NCBI GenBank assembly: GCA_046351135.1 | Contig: JAXLZA010000003.1 | Coordinates: 447,299-511,298 of the forward strand | Direction: 5' to 3' | DNA: 64,000 nucleotides | From: UBA4427 sp046351135 | GTDB taxonomy: Bacteria > Myxococcota_A > UBA9160 > UBA4427 | In this document: positions 33,091 to 42,413 of the stretch, piece by piece | How the letters are laid out: the number at the start of each line of letters is the position of its first letter | How positions within the stretch are numbered: position 1 is the stretch's first letter | Made by a program: the position numbers and the translations under genes | The notes under the pieces: generated by a model | What the model was told of the DNA's origin: nothing | The model's input: the letters and a program-made list of their open reading frames with translations, nothing else | Database searches by the model: none

Positions 33091-36085
33091 GGATTCGGGA
33101 GGATCCGGCGTTCGCGCGTCGGTGTGCGTGACGAGCCGACCAGGCCAACGCCAGGACGCAGACCGCGAGCGACACTGCGGTTTCGGGCTCCGGAAGTCCG
33201 ATCACGATCGGATCGTGATCCGAGGTCCGGAACTCGTCGGGCGCGTAGAGCGGAAGTGCACTCGGGTGGGCTTCGAAGCTCGCCTCGCCCGCGTCTGCGA
33301 TCGTGTCGTTGTAGTCGAAGGAGGGCGGCTCGTCCGCATTGATGTGCCATTCGGCGACGCCCGTGACCTGGTAGGCGAACGAACGGGTCGCGAGCGCGTG
33401 GTCGAGACGACCGATCTGGCCATCGAAGACGTAGCCGTACGCCGACGCGCCGACGAAGGCATCGACGAGATCGGTGTAGTCGTCGCTCGTTCCGGCGACG
33501 TCGTCGGATCCGGCCTTCAGCGAGCGGATCGGATCCTCCTGCGCATAGCTGTTGAGGTCGCCGATCACGAGGAAGTCGGGATCACCACTGGCCGTCGGAT
33601 CCGACGCGAGCCAGTCGACCAGGGCCTGGGCGGCCGCCTTGCGCGTCTGCGCGCAGTTTCCCTGACCATCGTTCGCATCGGGGTCGCCCACGTCGTCGCA
33701 GGCCGAGCCCTTCGACTTGAGATGGGCCACCGCGACCGTCCACTTCGACCCCGTCGCCGTCGCGACGAAGGTCTGCGCCAGGACCGGACGATTCTTCGTG
33801 TCGATGAATCGCGGATCGACCGTCGAGTCGAGAATCGCATGAGGTCCGACGGTCGAGACCGTCGTCGTCTTGTAGAGGAGCGCGACCTTGATCGCGTCTC
33901 CGCCGATCGAGCTGGTATTGACGAATGCGTAGGGACCGCAGCCCGGAACCGCATTGGCCGCCGTCACCAGCGCGCCGAGGGTCGCGAACGTGTCGTTCTC
34001 GACCTCCATCAGACCGGCTACGTCGGGATTCATGCTGCAGAGCGCCGCGACGAGCTTGTCCGTCTGGCGCACCAGCTCGGCGGCGGAATCGGCGCCCCGA
34101 CAGTCCTGCAGCCCGTCTGGGCCACAGGGACCGCTCGAGCTCGACGTGGTCGTATCGATCGTCGTGAAGTAGTTCAGGACGTTGAAGCTCGCGATCTCGA
34201 GCGTGCCCCCCACCGCGGGCGCGCCGCCGGGGCGGGGATTCACGGGGGCGAAGACGTAGGACTCGGTCTCGGGAACCGGGCGAAGGCGCCAGGCGTCGGT
34301 TCCGCTCAGACCCGCGAAGGTCCAGCTGAGCACGCCCGTCAGGCCGGTGATCTGGTCCCCGCCCCGGAATGGATTCGTGATCGAGAGCCCGGGAGCCGGA
34401 TACGGGAGCGGTCGGCCGTTGGTGAGCGCGCTGTTCTGGCGATTGTCCCGATCATCGAGGATGAGGGTCCGCTTCGCGACCTCGATCTGGTGGTCGATCC
34501 ATCCGGTCACGCTCGGGGGATTCGCGTCGGTGAAGGTTCGGATCCGACCGCCCGCGCTCAGGACGAGCTGCCCGTAGCGCTCGAGCTCGAAGTACTCGAC
34601 GATCGAGAGCGTCGCCGGGAAGCGGACACGCATGCCTTCGAAGGGCTCGAAGTAGGCGTTGATCGCGCTGGTCGCTGCGGCGAGATCGCCGTTCGGAACG
34701 TTCGGGACCGGGAGGATCACGTCCGCCGCCGTCGGGATGGGTTGACCGGAGGCGCAGATCTCCACGCTCGTGATCGGGGACAGCTCGGTCGCACCGAAGA
34801 ACTCCACGGCCGTTCCGGCGACGCGGACCCGGTCTCCGATCGCGACGCCCGTACCGAGCCCCGTGGCCCCCTCGAAGACGAAGATGCCCTCGGACGTGCT
34901 CGCGTCCGCATCGGCGTCGGCATCCTCCTCCTGCACGAAGAAGCCCTGCAGCGAGTCCGTGGCCGTACCCTGATGGCGCCCGACGACGATGCCCTCGACC
35001 ACGACCTGGACGCCGGCAAGAGGCGTCGATGCAGCCGCTCCCTGAACGTCGTGGATCTTCGTGGCCCCGGATCCGCAGCCGTCATTGTCGGCGATGGTCA
35101 CCGTGCGACTGACGACGGCCCCGAGCGCGATGCCGGCCGACGGCGACGCGAGGGTGAGCGTGGCGATCTCGGTGCCTTCGGCCACGACGTCGTCGACGAT
35201 CGTGAACAGCGCCGAACCTGCAATGCCTCCGTTCGGGATCGTCACGACCGGGGTCGACAGCGTGTAGTCGCCGGGGGTGATCCCCGAGCCGGACACGGAC
35301 AATGCGACGGTCTGGTCCCCGACCACGGGCTCCGAAGCGGTCACGGTCGCGGTGATCACGGTGCCGTTCGCCTCGCTCCCCGCCGGAGCGTCGAGCGAGA
35401 GCTCGACGGTCGTGCCGGTCGGACAGGGGTGAAGCGGCGAGCTCGAGGTCCTGGGCGACGGTACGCCCGTCGTGAAATCCGCCGCGTTCGAGCTCGTGTC
35501 GATGCAGCCGCTGCCCGATCGGAACAGCGCCGTCGTGCTCGTGGCGGCCGGTGCAGCCGCGCCCCCTTCGGCGAAGTTGGCAGTCCCGTAGCCGACCAGG
35601 TCGAGGATCAGCGCCTGTTGCGTCGGGCTGCACGGCGTGGAGCCGCCGTTGCACGCGAGGCCCGTCGTGGAGTCGACGAGCACGACCTTCCCGCTCGTCG
35701 ACGACATGTTGGTCGCCGAGCTTCCGGCGAGAAGGGGGGTCGGAAGCGGCGCGCCCGACGCGGCCGTCGCGAGGCCGACGAGCTGGTATTGCCCGGGCTG
35801 GAGGGTCCCGGACAGCAAGCTGATTCCATTGGCCGAGAAGAGACCGGTTCCCGTCGCGCTCGAGTACTGGATCGATCGCCCGGAGAGGCTCACGGGGGCG
35901 GCTCCGCGATTGAAGAGCTCGACGTAGTCCTGAGCGAACGTGCTGCCGTTGCCTCCGTAGACCTGGCTGATCACGACCTGGGCACCCGCCGACGGCGCGA
36001 GGGTCCCGAGCAGCAGGAAGAGGAACACCGAACGGATCGCGTCGTACGGGACGGATCGCGCGGGGGAGCCGGATCGTTCGCTCAT
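33002..36085 (-). CDS. ExeM/NucH-like extracellular nuclease with PEP-CTERM tag
   Basis: A 1027-residue secreted protein. In order: signal peptide (1-36), lamin-tail domain (about 37-200, VVISQVYGGNGS and YVELFN), a Calx-beta-like repeat (about 225-335), an OB-like region (about 345-440, with a run of Asp-Ala repeats) and an endonuclease/exonuclease/phosphatase domain (about 620-960: IASFNVLNYF, LMEVEND, VAHLKSKGSACDD, VIGDLNSY, TSDHDPIVIGL). These are the domains of ExeM-type extracellular DNases. A PEP-CTERM tag (PEPETAV, helix, RHAHRR) spans about 965-990, but 37 odd residues follow, encoded across the decayed reductase fragment, so the original stop was probably lost. Confidence 0.9.
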   Translation of the reverse strand: MSERSGSPARSVPYDAIRSVFLFLLLGTLAPSAGAQVVISQVYGGNGSTFAQDYVELFNRGAAPVSLSGRSIQYSSATGTGLFSANGISLLSGTLQPGQYQLVGLATAASGAPLPTPLLAGSSATNMSSTSGKVVLVDSTTGLACNGGSTPCSPTQQALILDLVGYGTANFAEGGAAAPAATSTTALFRSGSGCIDTSSNAADFTTGVPSPRTSSSPLHPCPTGTTVELSLDAPAGSEANGTVITATVTASEPVVGDQTVALSVSGSGITPGDYTLSTPVVTIPNGGIAGSALFTIVDDVVAEGTEIATLTLASPSAGIALGAVVSRTVTIADNDGCGSGATKIHDVQGAAASTPLAGVQVVVEGIVVGRHQGTATDSLQGFFVQEEDADADADASTSEGIFVFEGATGLGTGVAIGDRVRVAGTAVEFFGATELSPITSVEICASGQPIPTAADVILPVPNVPNGDLAAATSAINAYFEPFEGMRVRFPATLSIVEYFELERYGQLVLSAGGRIRTFTDANPPSVTGWIDHQIEVAKRTLILDDRDNRQNSALTNGRPLPYPAPGLSITNPFRGGDQITGLTGVLSWTFAGLSGTDAWRLRPVPETESYVFAPVNPRPGGAPAVGGTLEIASFNVLNYFTTIDTTTSSSSGPCGPDGLQDCRGADSAAELVRQTDKLVAALCSMNPDVAGLMEVENDTFATLGALVTAANAVPGCGPYAFVNTSSIGGDAIKVALLYKTTTVSTVGPHAILDSTVDPRFIDTKNRPVLAQTFVATATGSKWTVAVAHLKSKGSACDDVGDPDANDGQGNCAQTRKAAAQALVDWLASDPTASGDPDFLVIGDLNSYAQEDPIRSLKAGSDDVAGTSDDYTDLVDAFVGASAYGYVFDGQIGRLDHALATRSFAYQVTGVAEWHINADEPPSFDYNDTIADAGEASFEAHPSALPLYAPDEFRTSDHDPIVIGLPEPETAVSLAVCVLALAWSARHAHRRANAGSSRILRSAPVAARSGSVPPSRHGVSSGRFSSGS

Positions 36086-36497
36086 CGATGTTCTCCGCGG
36101 TCCGTCGCGGACCGGATCGGGACGGTCGGATTCCCGGACGCCGGGCGGCCAGAATCGCCCGCGCGAAAAAGGCCGATCGGACCGATACCTAACACTTCTG
36201 CCGAGCCGGCAATCTAGAGGGTCGAGAGGAATTCGGAACGGTGGACGCGGAATCGTGACGCGAACGCCTCATCGGGAACGGAGTCGACCGAGATCGCGAT
36301 TCGTCGCCTCGGGCTCGTGACGACTTCGCAGGAAACACGACCGGCGTACCATCGAAACGATGCGCGACGGGCATCGAAAGGAGATCCGTTCGCAACTTCG
36401 GAGCCATAGCTTCCGCTCGACGGCGGCGCACATCGCGATGGCCGTCGCAGGTGGACCGGGGCCGATACATCGACCATGCGTCGAACGGGAGGGCGAG
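36086..36497. other. Divergent intergenic region, nuclease and GDPD genes
   Basis: About 410 bases separate two divergent secreted-enzyme genes. Open frames here have no recognisable protein and lack ribosome sites. The promoters of both genes must lie inside. I see no clear operator or hairpin. Confidence 0.4.
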
Positions 36498-37805
<1,308 letters not shown>

Positions 37806-37817
37806 CCGACGGATTCC

Positions 37818-37866
37818 GACTCGCAGGCGCAGATCCGGGCACGTACCGGATCCGCGCCTGCGAGTC
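37818..37866. terminator. Long hairpin between convergent genes
   Basis: An inverted repeat with a 21-base arm and one mismatch (arms 37818-37838 and 37846-37866, loop of seven bases) lies between the 3' ends of the GDPD gene and the 74-residue gene. There is no T-tract, but position and symmetry suit a bidirectional terminator or an mRNA 3'-end stabiliser. Confidence 0.75.
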
Positions 37867-37900
37867 CGGCCGCCGATCGCGCGCTGGAATCGACGCCCCC

Positions 37901-38125
37901 CTAATGGATCCAGGCATGCGGTCGGGCGAAGTTGATGCGCGTGCCGGTCTCGGGCTCGAGATTCGCCCGCTCCGGACTCCAGCGATACGCGTCGAACGAA
38001 TCGCCCTCTTCGAACCGGACGCGCACGACGTCTTCGCCCGCTTCGAGCACGACGGCCGTGCCCCAGCGCCGAAATCCGTATCGGGCACTCCGTCTCAGTA
38101 TCTCGACTCGCTCGCCCCGCTCCAT
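37901..38125 (-). CDS. Small conserved-looking protein, 74 residues
   Basis: A short open frame with a very good ribosome site (GGAGGGGG seven bases before the ATG at 38125). The product begins MERGERVEILRRSARYG and has two strand-like stretches (GTAVVLEAGEDVVRVRFEEG) that look like a small SH3/Tudor-type barrel, then a charged tail ending in AWIH. Basic and acidic residues are balanced. It has no signal peptide. It lies 125 bases downstream of the NO reductase stop on the same strand and ends at a large hairpin. I do not recognise the family. Confidence 0.65.
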   Translation of the reverse strand: MERGERVEILRRSARYGFRRWGTAVVLEAGEDVVRVRFEEGDSFDAYRWSPERANLEPETGTRINFARPHAWIH

Positions 38126-38250
38126 GACGATCCCCCTCCGAGATCGACATACGCTCGCGCGATCGGCGCGCGAATGCCAAGGCGACAAATGCGCCGAGAT
38201 TGTGATTCGTTCGGAGCCGATCGGAGGCCCGTCCCCTCTCGTCTCCTCGT

Positions 38251-40536
38251 TCAATCCCGAAGGCGCGGCCCGCCCCGGCTCCAGCCGAGGCCGAGCCCGA
38301 CGACGAACCAGCCGATCGCGAGAATGCCGAAGCCGAAGACGGTGTCCCCGAGCATGCGAAGCCAGCGGAGCGTCTGGAGCCCGGGCGTCTGCAGGAACTC
38401 GGCGCTCCGCGCGTACCACATGCCGTGCTCGACGCTCGCCCAGGTCTGGGCGAGGCCGATCGGGAGCAGGCTCAGGACGACCATCAGAGCGAGACCGACG
38501 TTCGTCGCCCAGAAGCCGATCGCGAGCGGCCGGTCCCGCCACTCGACGTCGCCGTGGAGCAGGCGCAGGCTGAAGAGCGTGAGCCCGATGCCGAGCATGC
38601 CGTAGACGCCGAAGAGCGCGGTGTGGCTGTGGACCGGCGTCGTGTTCAGGCCCTGCATGTAGTAGAGGGCGATCGGCGGGTTGATCAGGAACCCGAAGAG
38701 GCCCGCGCCGACGAGATTCCAGAACGCGACGGCGAGGAAGAACCGGAGTGGCCAGCGATGGGCACGGAGCCAGGGCGCCGCGTTCGCGAGGCGGTATTGC
38801 CGGTAGCCCTCGTGGCCGATCAGGACGAGGGGCATGAGCTCGAGGGCGCTGAAGGTCCCGCCGAGAGCGAGGATCGAGGACGGCGTCCCCGTGAAGTAGA
38901 GGTGGTGGAACATGCCGAGCACGCCCCCCGTCATGTAGAGGAGGGCCGACGTCAGCACGGCCGCCGTCGCCGTCCGCTCCCGGACGAGGCCGAGACGGGA
39001 GAAGAGGAACGCGATCACGACCGTCGCGAAGATCTCGAAGAAGCCCTCGACCCAGAGGTGGACGACCCACCAGCGCCAGTACTCGGCGACGGCGAGATTC
39101 GTGTGGCGCCCGGCCATGAGCCCCGCGGCATAACAGAGGCTGATCGCTCCGGCGCTCAGGGTGAAGAGCAGGAGCAGCGACCGGCTCCCGCGCGGGGAGC
39201 GCCGGATCGCGGGCACGAGCGCCCGCGCCATCAGCCCGAGCCAGAGGAGCAGGCCGACGAAGAGGAGGATCTGCCAGAGGCGCCCGAGATCGACGTACTC
39301 GTAGCCCTGATGGCCGAGCCAGAAGTTGACGCCGTGGCCGAGGCGCTGATGGATCGCCAGTGCCTGCCCCGCCATCGAGCCGGCGACGACGACGAGCAGC
39401 GCGACGAAGAGCACGTTCACCCCGAGCCGTTGCCCCTTCGGCTCGAAGCCCGCGACCAGCGGCGCCAGCACGAGCCCCGTCGCGAGCCAGCTCGTCGCGA
39501 TCCAGAAGATCCCGAGCTGACCGTGCCAGGTCCGGGCGAGGGAGTACGGAAGCCAGTCGGCGAGCGGGAGGCCGTAGAGCCCGTTGCCCTCGACGCCGTA
39601 GTGGGCGACGACGATGCCGAGCCCCATCTGCGCGACGAGCAGCGCGCCGACGATCCAGAAATACTTGCCCGTGGCTCGCATCGACGGCGTCGGCACGACG
39701 CCGAAGAGCGGATCCCGCGCGGGCGGCGCGATCGCCTCGGCCTCCTCCCGCGTCCGACTCGCTGCACCGACCCACGACAGCGCACCGATCCCCCCGAGCA
39801 GCAGCACGAAGCTCGCCACCGACACGACGACGATCGCGCCCGTCGGCCGATTGCCGACGAGCTCGTCGGGGGGCCAGTTCTGCGTGTAGGTCACCTCTTC
39901 TCCCGGCCGCTGCGTGACGCATGCCCAGGTCGCCCAGAAGAAGAAGGCCTCGAGGGCCTCGGCCCGCTCTGCGTCGCCGACCGTGTTGCGCGGCATCGCG
40001 TACGCAGTCCTCAGTCCGTCGAGCGCCGGATCGTCGCGGAAGAGGCCCCTGTAATGCGCACCGACCGCGGCGATCGCCGCGGCGCGGTCGCTCGAGACGG
40101 TGAGCACACCGTGCTCGGGGTCATGGCGATTCGTGCGCAGCTCCTCCTGCAGGCGCGCGCGCAGGGCGGCCTGGAGATCGGGGGCGAGGCCGGCGTAGGG
40201 CAGACCGTGGAGATCGCGGGCCCAGCGATCGAGGAGCCAGGTCGCCTCGCGGTGGAGCCAGTCGGCCGTCCAGTCGGGCGCGACGTAGGCGCCATGACCC
40301 CAGATCGATCCGAGCTCGTGTCCGCCGATCGATCGCCAGACGTCCTGCCCCGTTTCGATGTCGGCGCGGGTGAAGAGGACCGAGCCGTCCTCGGCGACGA
40401 CCGCCTCGGGAATCGGCGGCGCGGCCTGGTAGATGCCGCGACCGAAGTAGAGCAGCGTCGAGAAGGAGGCGATCATCACGACCGCCAGCGCGATGGCGAG
40501 ACGCCGAATCCTCCGAGCCCCGTCCAGCGATTCCAT
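38251..40536 (-). CDS. norB: Quinol-type nitric oxide reductase, large subunit
   Basis: A 761-residue membrane protein of the single-subunit qNOR (NorZ-like) type: an N-terminal helix and a periplasmic cytochrome-c-like domain without a CxxCH site (about 40-240, GQDVWRSIGGHELGSIWGHGAY), then a 12-helix heme-copper-type core. Conserved His residues for hemes b, b3 and the non-heme iron lie in TWHGQLGIFW, VVHLWVEGFFE (with the Glu), MFHHLYFTG and PVHSHTALFG. It reduces two NO to N2O using quinol. The ATG at 40536 has a strong ribosome site. It is divergent from a repeat protein gene; no norR or nsrR regulator is adjacent, and no other denitrification gene is in the window, so NO detoxification is the likely role. 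Confidence 0.93.
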   Translation of the reverse strand: MESLDGARRIRRLAIALAVVMIASFSTLLYFGRGIYQAAPPIPEAVVAEDGSVLFTRADIETGQDVWRSIGGHELGSIWGHGAYVAPDWTADWLHREATWLLDRWARDLHGLPYAGLAPDLQAALRARLQEELRTNRHDPEHGVLTVSSDRAAAIAAVGAHYRGLFRDDPALDGLRTAYAMPRNTVGDAERAEALEAFFFWATWACVTQRPGEEVTYTQNWPPDELVGNRPTGAIVVVSVASFVLLLGGIGALSWVGAASRTREEAEAIAPPARDPLFGVVPTPSMRATGKYFWIVGALLVAQMGLGIVVAHYGVEGNGLYGLPLADWLPYSLARTWHGQLGIFWIATSWLATGLVLAPLVAGFEPKGQRLGVNVLFVALLVVVAGSMAGQALAIHQRLGHGVNFWLGHQGYEYVDLGRLWQILLFVGLLLWLGLMARALVPAIRRSPRGSRSLLLLFTLSAGAISLCYAAGLMAGRHTNLAVAEYWRWWVVHLWVEGFFEIFATVVIAFLFSRLGLVRERTATAAVLTSALLYMTGGVLGMFHHLYFTGTPSSILALGGTFSALELMPLVLIGHEGYRQYRLANAAPWLRAHRWPLRFFLAVAFWNLVGAGLFGFLINPPIALYYMQGLNTTPVHSHTALFGVYGMLGIGLTLFSLRLLHGDVEWRDRPLAIGFWATNVGLALMVVLSLLPIGLAQTWASVEHGMWYARSAEFLQTPGLQTLRWLRMLGDTVFGFGILAIGWFVVGLGLGWSRGGPRLRD

Positions 40537-40610
40537 GCTCCGCCCTCCCCGCCCGATCCCCGACACGCATGATCGCGCGAATCGCCGCCGGAAGCCGCCG
40601 CTCGAGGCGG

Positions 40611-40640
40611 CGCCGAACGTGGCCGAACGTGGCCGAACGC
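40611..40640. promoter_or_regulatory. Three tandem 10-bp direct repeats in the divergent promoter region
   Basis: Three copies of a GGCCGAACGT-like decamer lie head to tail between the NO reductase start and the repeat-protein start. A ten-base period puts the copies on one face of the helix, as expected for a cooperative regulator site. The regulator is unknown and this role is inference. Confidence 0.5.
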
Positions 40641-40701
40641 CTCTTCGAAAACTGCAGTACGCTTCTCCGTGATCTCGACTTCCAGCCAGGGGGACACCGA
40701 C

Positions 40702-41133
40702 ATGCGACGAATCCGTCTGCAGCGTCTTCTCTTTCTCGGAATCGGAATCGGGCTCGCCTCGAGCCTCGTGCTGAATGCCTCGCCTGCGTCCGCGGGCGGT
40801 CACGGCGGGGGCATGGTCGTCGGCGGGCCCTTCGGCGGAACGGTGCTCCCGCCGGCCGGCGGAGGGATGGTGGTCGGCGGACCGCTCGGCGGCACGATCC
40901 TGCCGGGACCGCAGGGCGGGATGGTCGTCGGCGGACCGTTGGCCGGCTCGATCCTCCCCGGTAGCCAGGGCGGCATGATCGTCGGCGGGCCCCTCGCCGG
41001 CACGATCCTGCCGGGAGCGCAGGGCGGGATGGTCGTCGGAGGCCCCCTCGGCGGCACCATCCTCCCGGGCGCGAAGGGCGGCATGGTCGTCGGCGGCCCG
41101 TTCGGCGGGACGATCCTGCCCCCGAGCGACTAG
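40702..41133 (+). CDS. Secreted protein of six 18-residue repeats
   Basis: A 143-residue protein. After a signal peptide (cleaved near ASA, about residue 33) nearly all the rest is six perfect-length 18-residue repeats of the type GGMVVGGPLGGTILPGPQ, with Phe/Leu, Gly/Ala and Pro/Ala variants. A regular Gly-hydrophobic period of this kind suggests a beta-solenoid or amyloid-like fibre. A CAGGGGGA ribosome site precedes the ATG at 40702; an in-frame upstream start would spoil the signal peptide. It is divergent from the NO reductase. I do not know the family or function. Confidence 0.8.
   Translation: MRRIRLQRLLFLGIGIGLASSLVLNASPASAGGHGGGMVVGGPFGGTVLPPAGGGMVVGGPLGGTILPGPQGGMVVGGPLAGSILPGSQGGMIVGGPLAGTILPGAQGGMVVGGPLGGTILPGAKGGMVVGGPFGGTILPPSD
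40804..41127 (+). repeat. Six tandem 54-bp coding repeats
   Basis: Six units of exactly 54 bases encode the 18-residue repeats of the secreted protein. Units differ mainly at third codon positions, which shows selection on the protein rather than very recent amplification. Confidence 0.85.
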
Positions 41134-41234
41134 CGCTCGGTGCATTGACCCATCGGGGCGTCGCTGAATGAGCACGCCGGGACGCGAGCCGCAGATACGC
41201 GGCCCGCGAACGGACGCTCTATCCTCGGCGCGCC

Positions 41235-42413
41235 GTGTCCACCGACCCGCCCGATCGCCCCGCGCAGCCCTTGCGCTCCCGCCTCGCGGAGAGCGACGCG
41301 TCCCGCCCTTCCTCGGGCCGCGACGCCGAGGCGGACGTCGACTCGAGCGGCGACTCCGGCGGCGCCCCCTTCGATAACCCCTTCCAGGACGCGATCGACG
41401 ACGCGCTCTTCGATGCCGCGGCGGTCGAGGCCGGGGCCTGGTCGCCCGGCCCCTACGGTCCCGGGGACGAGCTCGGGACCTACCACGAGGTCACCCCGGT
41501 CCGGCGCGCCGCCGCCCTCGCGATGCTCGATCTCGCAGCCCCGATCGCGACCTTCGGCCTCGGCGACACGCTCTTCGAGGGCTACCCGGCCTTCGGCGAC
41601 CGCGCCTATCACCAACGCCTCGTCGTCAGCGGCTTCGTTCCCGATCCGCCCTTCGCCGGCGAGACGAAGCGCGAGCGGCCCTGGGGCCCGAATCGCATGA
41701 CGTCCCTCGAGGAGCGCGTCGCGACCTCCTACAACCTGGGCTCGAAGATCAACGGGCTGCTCCACTGCGGCGTCGGCTCGACCTTCTACGGCGGCCGCCG
41801 CGCGCAGGACCTCGTCGCCGATCACGGTGTCCGCGCCCTCGACACGACGACCTGGGGGCCGCCGCTCGTGACCCGCGGCCTGCTCCTCGACGTGCTCGGC
41901 CTCAAGCAGGCGCTCGGCGAGGAAGCGGCCCTCGAGACGACCCGCGATGGGTCGACGGTCCTGCGCGGCGGCTACCGCATCACCGTCGAAGACCTCGAGG
42001 CCGCGCGCGAGCGCCAGGCGCTGCCGGACTTCGAGCCCGGCGACGCTCTCCTGATCCGGACCGGCTGGATCCGCCTCGTGCGCACCGACCCGGATCGCTA
42101 CCGCGCCGCGAGCCCCGGTCCCTTCCTGCGCGAGGCGCGCTTCCTCGCCCGCACCCGCCCCGCGCTCGTCGGGATCGATTCGTGGATGTTCGCGACCTCG
42201 GACGCCGCCGTCGCTGGTCGCACCGTCTCCCCGACGCTCCAGCTCCTGCTCGTCCGCTACGGCATCCGCGTCGGGGAAGGTCTGAACCTCGAGGCGCTGG
42301 CGGAGGCGGGGGTCGACCGCTTCGTCTTCTGTCATTCACCGCTGCGCGCCGACGGCGCGACGGCCTCGAGCGCCCCGGCGATGGCGATCGCGAACCTCCG
42401 CCGCGGCTCATGA
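41235..42413 (+). CDS. Cyclase-family protein (KynB-like fold) with altered metal motif
   Basis: A 392-residue member of the metal-dependent cyclase/arylformamidase superfamily: a disordered N-terminus (1-45), then LDLAAPIATFGLG, the central block, GPPLVTRGLLLDV, FEPGDALLIRTGW and ALVGIDSWM. In active members the central block carries HxGTHxDxPxH or TQWDxxxH metal ligands. Here it reads SKINGLLHCGVGSTFYGG, so one His is kept but the Asp is Asn and the Gln/Thr is absent. The start is a GTG without a strong ribosome site. It is convergent (six-base overlap) with the BVMO operon. It may be an inactive or changed-specificity hydrolase. Confidence 0.75.
   Translation: MSTDPPDRPAQPLRSRLAESDASRPSSGRDAEADVDSSGDSGGAPFDNPFQDAIDDALFDAAAVEAGAWSPGPYGPGDELGTYHEVTPVRRAAALAMLDLAAPIATFGLGDTLFEGYPAFGDRAYHQRLVVSGFVPDPPFAGETKRERPWGPNRMTSLEERVATSYNLGSKINGLLHCGVGSTFYGGRRAQDLVADHGVRALDTTTWGPPLVTRGLLLDVLGLKQALGEEAALETTRDGSTVLRGGYRITVEDLEAARERQALPDFEPGDALLIRTGWIRLVRTDPDRYRAASPGPFLREARFLARTRPALVGIDSWMFATSDAAVAGRTVSPTLQLLLVRYGIRVGEGLNLEALAEAGVDRFVFCHSPLRADGATASSAPAMAIANLRRGS

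Noticed and set aside
40804..41127. CRISPR array
   Set aside because: The 54-base units are contiguous with no spacers and lie in an open frame with a signal peptide, so they are protein repeats.
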